A stretch of 64,000 nt of DNA from Amia ocellicauda. Lineage: Eukaryota > Chordata > Actinopteri > Amiiformes > Amiidae. Positions within the stretch are counted from its first letter, which is position 1. Each line of letters begins with the position of its first letter. The stretch is from contig NC_089851.1 of assembly GCF_036373705.1 (NCBI RefSeq), positions 20,155,470 through 20,219,469 on the forward strand, read 5' to 3'. Of this stretch, positions 50,954-64,000 are shown in pieces. The notes beneath the pieces are model-generated. The model saw nothing but the letters and a program-made list of their open reading frames with translations. It searched no databases and was not told where the DNA came from. Made by a program: the position numbers and the translations under genes.

Positions 50954-53131
50954 GGGTGATCTAGTGGAAATAATTCTCAGAAGTATTTTCAGCTTCAATC
51001 AAGCAGTTGTCATTGTGAAAAATGGTGAAAAAGTCTGTGAAATAAATGGGCTACAATTATAACGGCACAGTAGAAAAGCATAAAATAACATAATTAAATC
51101 AGCCTAAATCACAATGCTTAAGTTAAAGGGCTACCCGAAACATTTAAGTACACAACATAAATATAATTTTCCACTTCCATACTCATATTTCAATTTTGAA
51201 AAGCTACTTCAAACAGTATAACAAATAAACAGCAAATACTTATTTACTGGGGAAGAAATCCTTAAATAAATTTGCATTACAGGTCAAATATATTAACTAT
51301 TATTATAACTAAAAACAAACATTAGAAGGCAAAGGTGGAACACATACTGGCTCAATTTGTGTTATGAGGGTTAACATATTCCCAGAACAGGAGTAGAATA
51401 AAAGGGTGTTTATTTAAATACCCCAGAGATTGTGCTGCTGGCCTGACCTACAGACATCTGAAACTCTTGAGTGCTTTTATCATGAAAATATCCCTGTGCA
51501 TACGTGAGCTTCATTACCACCACACAGAGACACCACCCTGCTCTCGGGTCTCTCTATTAATTCATTAAATGAAGTAACAAAGTAAACTGGATGTAGCATA
51601 AAGGGCACTGCTGGTACAGACTCACTGGGAGAATTGAGGCTGGGTAAAGCCTTTTCTTGACCATTTATCAAAGAATGAAGACAACACACAATCACACTCC
51701 TGACACTAGAGTTTCCTACAGTTGATCGTAGGGCATCAGGGGCAAGGAGAGACTAACATGAAGGCTGATGACGGATTGAAACGGGCTTCCTGTGCCTATT
51801 CAACACCAACTAGCATCAGCAGCCCACAGCACTTCAGAGACAGGAGTCAATTAATGCAGTTTCCTGTTAGTGGGGAACAGTTCCGTACTTAAGAGTTACA
51901 TAATAATAAAAACATGTAAATGTGTAGCCCAAATTCATAGAATGCAAATCAAGGAAAGTAAAGAGCTTTTTTAAACAACAAGTTTTCCCATGTAATTTTT
52001 TAAACATAATAAATGCCACATGAATAACATGTTAGTCCATCTATAAATGATACACAGATTAAAAACAAGTAATGAAGGAAATGTGGTCTTTTTTCAGGTC
52101 AGGTTTATCTAAAGTATAGCACAGGAGAATGAGATTGGCCTGCACAGAGAGCAGTGCTGAGACTGAGCACTGCAGAGTTGTGTTTCACCTTGCTGCATAA
52201 TTTAAGCTTCATTTAAAGTATTTATTTCAGTCTAGAAACTTTACACTTGCATCACATTTTACTGTCATACAAAACATTGTTGTATTTTTGCTGCACTTCA
52301 AGGAAGATCGGTTTTGTACTGGTCAAAGCCTGGCTACTGCCTGCATATTTGTTGAAATGTGCATTTAGGCAACATCTTAAAATGATAGGCTATTTATAAA
52401 ATGTCCCAAAGCAACATTGTTGTTTTCATCTAAAAAATGAATGAAAAAATGCATCAGAGGGTCACCATGACTGAAATACTGTCCAAGATTGTATTGGAAA
52501 CTTGACATGGGAATGGACACTTAAAGTTGACCTCCTTCCACACACTTGATCATACATATTTAAGTTAATGTGTGTTATGAATTTGGGGGTATTGTCCAGA
52601 GACAGAGACCTCAGAGTTACACAAATCTCTTTCTGGAGCTGCAGCCCACAGTGGTGCACTTGTGTATTTGTGGCAGTGAGTTTCACACAGACAGAACCAC
52701 ACTTTGAAAGACACTAAGAAGTCCTGCCAGTCCTAACACAAACTGAAAGTAACACACACATACACACACAAATAAATAAGGTATTTATTTATTTGGCTAA
52801 AGTGACTCATCGCCAAAAGTGAAAGGAATAGATGTAGGTGTACATCCTGAATAACATGAATTATTTTCATTATTCGAGTTTTCACATTACTTGGACTGGG
52901 CCACATGCCATGGTTGTCGCCTACGTACATAAACAACCAGCTGAAGTTTAAATTACATACATATCAAGTCAGTTCATGTCATGATAATTAATTTAATATC
53001 GATTTATTAATGCGAGTCATTATTAAACAATCGCCAACTTAAGACACATTGTCACCCACACTGTCGCAATGACACATAAAAACAAACACGATTCAAAGAG
53101 AACTCGGAGCCGTTTGAAGTATGTATCCTAC

Positions 53132-53365
53132 CTTTTAAAAGCACTTTGTACACTTTCCGTCCTTCTATTTTATGGAGGAAAACTCCAAGGCATTTCTGCG
53201 CAGGCGCACATGCGTGCAGGAGCACCTCGCGCGCCCGCTGTTTAGAATACAAGCCGAGCTGGTTGCTATGGAGAAACAGGTCGCGTTCTTGCTGCGCAGT
53301 TGTCCGCAGGTTTGCGCAGATCTGCACAATCCCTGCGATCTCATTGGTGGAGCCGCGCAGATACG
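53132..53365 (-). promoter_or_regulatory. PPP1R42 promoter and probable untranslated first exon
   Basis: CpG-rich block about 2.2 kb upstream of the first coding exon. On the minus strand a donor (TTTAAAAG|GTAGGA, exon edge 53132) could close a 5' UTR exon. Upstream lie an NRF1-like TGCGCAGGCGCACATGCG (53198-53215), CTGCGCAGTTGTCCGCAG, and an inverted CCAAT (ATTGG in TCATTGGTGG). The 53291-53365 segment closely matches the SNHG6 promoter module. Assignment to PPP1R42 is by position and strand. Confidence 0.5.
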
Positions 53366-53775
53366 CTTGAACTGCTGCTCGAGTCTAATGATGCATTAAA
53401 GGCAATTCATCAGATAAACACCAAAGCAATACATAAACTAGTAGGGTACTGTATTGGGCGATGCCCTACTAAACTTACAAAATGCCCAATTACACTAGTA
53501 CTGACACTTGTTTGGTTGAAGTAATGAAAATGTACCTGTCTTTTGAAACGTGTCCACATACAGATGCATAGCAATAACTTCACCCTTTATTTTGTATGTC
53601 TGTTTGGAACATTAAATAAGCAGAGATTAAAGAGTCGCTTATTTATATGAATACGCGTTTTTTTGAGTCATGGGATATTAATATTAAATCATATGGATGC
53701 ATTTTTTTAATTATTATTCTTATTCTTGCCAAATTAATAAGTTGTTGCTTTTTAAGCCTTCTGCAAAGCTGTTAC

Positions 53776-53776
<1 letters not shown>

Positions 53777-53853
<77 letters not shown>
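53777..53853. repeat. (ATT)n microsatellite
   Basis: About 25 uninterrupted ATT units, the longest trinucleotide run in the window. Confidence 0.95.
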
Positions 53854-53854
<1 letters not shown>

Positions 53855-56764
53855 TAGAAGTCATTAAACGGATCCTGAAACATGTACTGTAATACACGCC
53901 TGCTGTCCTGTGGGACACTTTTGTCTTTTCTTTATTTAGATAGTATTTTACAAATGACAGGTCTTGACTGCCTCAAATCAAACCTTCTTCATTGCATCAT
54001 ACTGGTTTACTATAAGCACAAGCTTTGTAAAAGGTATATTCCAATATGTTTCAGGCTTATTAGCATACAGCCTGATAAACTCCCATGGTACCATCTCTGC
54101 TTATTCCCTGTGGGGTGAAACGCTTTTGTTTTTATTTTTTTCCACCTTGCTAGCCATCTGAGATTTATGGTGTCTCTAGACAATACCTTCACAGTGCAGC
54201 TTGGCATGGATATCTGGATGTGAAATGTTGTCTTCATGTATGCTTAGATCACATGTTGAGGTTTACCCCATCTGTTTGTTAATTATAATTGTACAGATTG
54301 TAAATATATTTACTACATATTGAATGGTGGAATAATAACCATTTACAAATTTAGCAGCTCATTTAAAACTATTTCTGTCTGGGATAAAACCCAGCACAGT
54401 TTTTCTCAGTTCATCTCAACCATCACTTCACACTGTGCAATGCAGTAATCTTCTGACACCTAACTTTAGATATCATAAAACCATTCTAAACCAATCAGCT
54501 GTTAAACAATACTTTCTACAGGTATTTTCTTGAAGTATTCAGATGTTTTGGACAATTTTACCACTTTTACCTTGTAAATACACTTATTTTGGTATACAAA
54601 TGATTTTGTGTGGAATCTTTTACTAAAGACACTCTCAATTAACCAATATATGGAACACCCAGATATTTCAATGAATACCTTTATTTTTCAATCTCATTTT
54701 GCAAAAGATTGCAAAAACAGAGAAATAGCAGTACTGTTATTAATACTATTGTCACATTCCAAGCAAGTGGGGCATGCCAACTTGAAAAAATACATGACGA
54801 ATTGATACACAGTCTCAGGCCATTACTCAGAGGTGAAGCAATTCCACATCCCAACACATTCTTGTCAATGCTTTATTAGACACAACTAGAAAAATAAATA
54901 TTTTTAAATATGACTAAAATTAGAGGAATGGGCTAGTTAAAGCTGTTTGTGATTATAAAGGATACAGTGTCCTACAATTTAAGGATGTGAATTAATTTCC
55001 TTTCTAATACTAGAATGTCATCCCAGCTAAACACTGGCCCAAAGGTAATTGGATCTAAAATAAATATTGGAATTCACAAAGGAAATGGTAGATTAATTAC
55101 TTTAGAGTTTGAGAAAAAATTAAGGAGTGTGTATACTCCTTTTATGGATTATTTCTGTACTCACTTAAAAAGGCAAGGAAACATTTAAAAATCAATACAG
55201 TTATAAAGCTGGCATGCATATGAAAAACCCTTACACAAATGTACCAATGACGATCAGACATAGACATAGTCTTTAAAATAATGGCACTTTTCGGTTGTAA
55301 ATTGAATAGTTTGTAGAATAAAATATAGTGTGTGCAGTTGTAACTAGATATTGTAGTATTTTAAGAGCCTATTGTTTTAGAGGGCGTTTCACGCCCCACA
55401 AGTCGATACAGATGTTTAAATTGGATAAGCTTTTGTTACCATACTTGACATCTTCATAACTTCTTAGTAAGTAAAATGTTAATTCTCATCTCATTCATGG
55501 ATTACCATTTGACCCCTTCCTGAAAAACATCTTTAAAAAGAAAACCTTACTATAGCAAAGGTGTCAGGATGTTAAATGGGAAATCAAAATGACAGATAGA
55601 TAGCTTCATCCACTCTTGTGACATAGGATATAAAAAAATGCTGAACAACCAAACACAAACATTTGGGTAGGGTGTGGAGGGGATAATCTCTAAAATAAAA
55701 AAAATAAAAAATAAAAAAATAAATAAATAATGATTCTGTGGCACTCTTTGTGGTAATATGATATGAGCCACCAAAATTTCACAATAAGGAAAAGAAAAAC
55801 ATCCACCAAGATAAACTTTTTAGTGTGTTTTCCTTTTCTGTTTGAATAATTTATTCTTATATATGCTGGACTCATTGGCTTGAACCACACTGAGTTGTGC
55901 AGTGTTTAGCCTCCTGTCAGCTAGCTGTGATTGGAGGTTGTAATCTGATCACAAGCAGTCCAGGACACTGACAAACTATTGTTTCCAGGATTTAAAGACA
56001 TCATAAAAATAGCCTTTGAGATGCATTGGAAGTACAAGTGAAGCTGGAGCTCCTGACACTTAGGATGTGTCCACCTGTCAATCACTGTACTTTCAAGCTC
56101 ACGTGTGCCCCTGTCTTTAATTAGGACTAGGGTCACTGGGAAACAGTGTCAGTCTTTTCCAGGCTTTCAACATTACAGTATTATTAATAACAATTCAGGC
56201 TTTTTTTAATTATTTTTTTGACATGGCAGAAAAAGATTGTATATTGTGTGCTATCAAAACCTCCCTTTGTTACCCCATTAACTAATTGAACTGTTTAACC
56301 ATTAATGTTGCACCTTCATCATTTACAATATTGACATTTTCATTCCTCGCTGTTACATGGCATTTTACTAAATGTATTAAACCTTTTCAGATATTTATTT
56401 ACAGTTGAAAGCTAAATTAAACTATTTTTGCGATGCTATTCCTTGGTTACATTGGTGTAAGCAATATTAAGGAGCTTTCTGAGATCAAATTTGTAAGTTT
56501 TGTTTTCTATTGGAAAATTATAAAAAAAAAACGATTTCAACACATTACTTTAGTATAGATAAAAACTCTACAGCTCACAAATTGATACTAAACGTCAATT
56601 AAAATTGTGTGCCTACATTCTACTCTGACAAGTTGATTGCTTTGTGTGCAAAGTTGGATTTGTATGAACAACAGTATCTTTACAGTAATGAACACATTTC
56701 ACAGTGGCATTCACGACCAGCAAAGAGAAATACACCTTGTAAAGATATGCATTACAAAATGAAA

Positions 56765-56771
<7 letters not shown>

Positions 56772-56798
<27 letters not shown>
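56772..56798. repeat. (AT)n microsatellite
   Basis: About thirteen AT units after a GTGTGTGT lead-in. Confidence 0.9.
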
Positions 56799-59700
56799 GA
56801 TGCACTAATGTAAAGTTATACTAAGATAAACAATATGTTTGGTCTTATTTTAGTGATTGGATGTTAAATCTGAACTTTGACCCTCACTTCACCACACTGA
56901 AAAACCAAAACACCATAAAACACAACCAACGCAACCTATAGCGCCGCAGCTACCGGGAATTAAACCAGCATCCAGTGCTTCTGACAGCACCACACAAATA
57001 CACACGGTACCAAGTATCTTTATCAGTTTGGGCCTTTGAGTGAGTCTGGCTTTACAATTCAATTGCCTTATGAATCTAAGTGTAACTTTACTATAATTTA
57101 ATAGACCATTGAGCTCTTGGCTATGCAAGCTCAGCAGTGACCCGTGGTATTGTTATATCATGTCAAACAACTGGCTTCCTGTGACTGAGTGACTTGACTC
57201 CATTTATGCATGCCGAATATTTGGAAGGGAGGAAATGTAGCGCTGCTGTTTTTTTCAAAGTTTCCCTCAAGGGCACCGAACATTTTTTTTCAGCCAGTCA
57301 CTAACATGCTTGTTGAGATTTTTTTCTGACTCCAAAGTAAACACAAATGCTACCAAATATCTTCAGCCCTTTTTGCATAGTTGTTCCATTGGCCACAGTC
57401 TAATAAGAGGCCTACTGAAAAATAGCCATTCATCATTACTCCAACTTATCACTCCTTTGATGGGAAAACACAACCCCTGCAGCGCTCTCTTTGCTTACTA
57501 CAGGGTGGCTTTATTTATTATTGTAATACATGTCATTTGATTTAAGGTAATGAATTACACTGTAATTGAAGAAAGGGGGTTGTAATGGGAAACATCCCAG
57601 AAAATGTATTAGTTACTGTGCAATTTTTCAATAATCCATCATTTCTATTTTATTTTGTTGTGTTTTGTGTTATTTTTATTAGTCAAATATTAGTTTGTTC
57701 GCAAATTATCTTTTTGTGGTCACAAACACATTACATACACTATGTGAAAAATGTTAAAGAGAAATGTGTTATTTTGTTTGAATATTTCCTTATCTTTCTC
57801 AAATAAACAATATACAATATGTGTATTTGGTCCAGACAATTTTCTTTCTGACTGTAGAGCAGAAAGACAACAGTATGGGTACTGATTAAATATATATAAT
57901 CCTTCCAGTTGTTTTCTGATGAATGAATGCCCAGATAATCATTTTATATTTATTTATTTTTTAAACATTTTGACATCTTAATTAACAACCAGGCAGGAAA
58001 ATCATCATCCTACCAACACCCACGTTTGGCCCATAATTGGTGGGGGTTAATGTTAAAAAAGACAAGCATTTTATGTGAAATAGAGGACAGTTTATTATGG
58101 ATTGAACATGTATAAATGCGAAACAAATATTAAGTGATAGTTACAGTACAAAATTAAGACTTATTTGATCAAATGAATCTTACATTTATGCAGGATGGCT
58201 GTATGATATGAGGAGCAGCAGAGGTAATCTGAAGCTCCCATGTGCGAATAAAAATGTTTATGAAGTTGATAGAGATAATTCATCACATTTGCTATTACTA
58301 CTCCTAAAGCTGGATGTAAGCAGTAAATACTGTTTAGAGAAAACAAATGTAAACTCAGTCCTGGTATCTCTTGATAGTTATTTATTAGGAATAACAGGGC
58401 AGTATGATGGATATAAATTCCTTCATTGAAACTTATTAGTTCATTAACATTGTACTCTGGCTTGCACATCAATGTATCCCTAACACACAAACCCTTAACT
58501 GCATTGCATTTTAATATGTATTACACATATAATTTGTCTTCCAATAATCTGGTTCCATGGTTGATCTTGAAAGATAAAAAAAATAAAACAAAAAATTGAA
58601 AACTATTAAGTAATAGTAAAAATATTTCGTGCCAGTTTTTCTGTATTTAAAATATTTTAAAATATGCAGAAATATGAAGGTTTCTTCAAGCTGTTTCGAT
58701 AAAGTGCAGACATGAAAAATGAATGGATTCCAGTGTGCATGGCTTAAGTTTCTGTACTGCATCATTGACACACTGGTGCTAAAGGAATTTGAATCCTGAA
58801 GGATTGTGTACCAAATAAAGACAACTTGCCCAGATCCTTTGGTGGAGAAACGTTACGTACATGCCAACCTGTGTTTATGTTTGAGCAACTGCAGTGACTG
58901 AGTTTATTATTCCATTATGTAATGCTATGACTGGCCAAAATTTAAATGACTGTTTGAGGGTTTTGTTGTAAAGAAAAGTAACCATGGTCTTTGTTAAAGC
59001 CTTAACTTGTGTGTGGAGAATAGTCTAGCCACAGCCAAATAATCAAAGGGAATAAAAACGTCACAGCTGTCATTACCCATTACTCATTAACCCAAAGGAG
59101 AATACATTTCAAAAGAATGCTACCATTTACAAAAAGAAAAAAGCACTAATCTAAACACAACACATGAAGTACTATTATTTGTAACAATGTGTATGTACAT
59201 GCTAACTAGAAGACAAATACATTGTTTTGTTTTTTAATCTTAAGCACAATTCAGGTACATTTTGCCTATGAACAGAACATTTTTAAAAATGTTTATATAT
59301 AAAAAAAAAATTCAACCGGATTACAAAAGGTTATGCAGAATACATTTAATGGTACAATTTAAAAACAAGTCTACATTTTACTTATTTAATAGTAAGCTAA
59401 TTTGTATGAAGCTTTTTTAATATGACCTTTGATTATATGTTTTGTAACTAGTATGAATATTTTCAAACACAAGATTATACACCAGGAGAAAAAGATTACA
59501 ATAAAAATTTAAGAATGTAAAATGTGACCATGGATATTTGCAGTTTCCATTAATATAAATAGGCTGATTCTGCACAAGTTAAGAGTAAAAATAGGTAATT
59601 TGTTAAACTTTATATTACTGTCATTAACAGACAAACGATCAAAAGCTTTCCTTTGAAGTCTCGTCTTATTTGGAGAAAATATCTTCAAGATTCCAATGAA

Positions 59701-60258
59701 TTAGAAATCAGGACATGAATAAAAAACGCTGTTTCTGTGGCACAGCACACCTCTTCAGTTTGAATCAGACTGCTGTATATATTGCATGTGTATCTAAGAA
59801 TCTATATCTCATCCCCACCACCATACATTGATCCACTGCTGGATGAAAGCCTCCGCAAGATGTTTCTTCTCTACACATACTGACACAGAATACCAAGATC
59901 ACCACCTTATTTTAATACTGCAATCTAAAAACGCAAACAAGAGCTCTGGTAAAACATTTATTTATTTTGTGCAGGTAGAGGCGAATACATGTCATGAAAT
60001 ACAGTACTGCTAAGTCACACAGGAAAAAAATCAAGAGGGGAAACTTGAAAATGTACTGAGTAAGTGCAAACTACATCAAGGCAATAGCTCACACATGGCT
60101 GCTTCGGATACTGAGTATTATTGAGCAGAATTAATGGAAGAATACGTTTGGTTCATCCTCTTCCAACGTGAAGAGTCCAGTAAACAAAAAATAGGACATG
60201 AAAAAGAATAAAATAACTATTGAGTGATCTGTCATCTCCTGCTTTGCGGTCTTCATGG

Positions 60259-63922
<3,664 letters not shown>

Positions 63923-64000
63923 CTAAGGAGGAAAAAGGAAAGCATTTTCTTTGAACAGGGATAGATTTTTTTTAAACACCTTGTACACTCTACATGAAAA

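Larger units (their letters stand above)
53400..60250. other. PPP1R42-COPS5 intergenic region
   Basis: 6.9 kb of AT-rich DNA without a recognised gene. It contains an (ATT)n tract, an (AT)n tract at 56772 and a possible degenerate tRNA-derived repeat near 56920-57010. Stretches at 57130-57260 and 58790-59110 are less repetitive and could be regulatory. Small open frames have no domain or splice support. Confidence 0.5.

Noticed and set aside
53052-53524. Overlapping open frames at the PPP1R42 promoter on both strands
   Set aside because: CpG-island shadows; no domain and no codon-like pattern.

Overview
The window is nuclear DNA from a vertebrate, most likely a ray-finned fish. All protein genes are split by GT-AG introns. 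Gene order matches human 8q13: SGK3 (+), MCMDC2 (+), SNHG6/SNORD87 host (-), TCF24 (-), PPP1R42 (-), COPS5 (-). A decayed Tc1-like transposon, a hAT-type fragment and long AT/ATT microsatellites fit a fish. I cannot name the species.

Layout. 0.5-10.4 kb: the 3' thirteen exons of SGK3, from the end of the PX domain through the kinase and hydrophobic motif. 12.4-21.5 kb: complete MCMDC2, 14 coding exons and 679 codons, with a 1.59-kb Tc1-like element in intron 6. 22.2-28.9 kb, minus strand: a spliced non-coding host gene whose introns 2-7 each carry one copy of a C/D-box snoRNA of the SNORD87 type, six copies in all. 33.9-36.3 kb, minus strand: TCF24, a two-coding-exon bHLH factor with a CpG-rich upstream promoter. 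36.4-44.6 kb: AT-rich intergenic DNA with microsatellites, a nested MITE and possible regulatory elements. 44.6-53.2 kb, minus strand: PPP1R42, seven coding exons and 332 codons. 53.4-60.2 kb: intergenic. 60.26-63.92 kb, minus strand: the last five coding exons of COPS5. Its catalytic JAMM region lies beyond the right edge.

The genes do not form one pathway. SGK3 is a phosphoinositide-guided kinase, MCMDC2 a meiotic MCM-like protein, the snoRNA gene serves 28S rRNA methylation, TCF24 is a transcription factor, PPP1R42 a PP1-binding centrosomal protein, and COPS5 the signalosome deneddylase. The most unusual item is the SNORD87 array, one copy per intron with a constant 28S guide and a variable second guide. 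Next are a roughly 65-75 bp module shared by the SNHG6 and PPP1R42 promoters, and a 40-codon ORF at the 5' end of the snoRNA host transcript. All exon limits were read by eye from splice sites, reading frame and remembered family sequence. No alignment was run.
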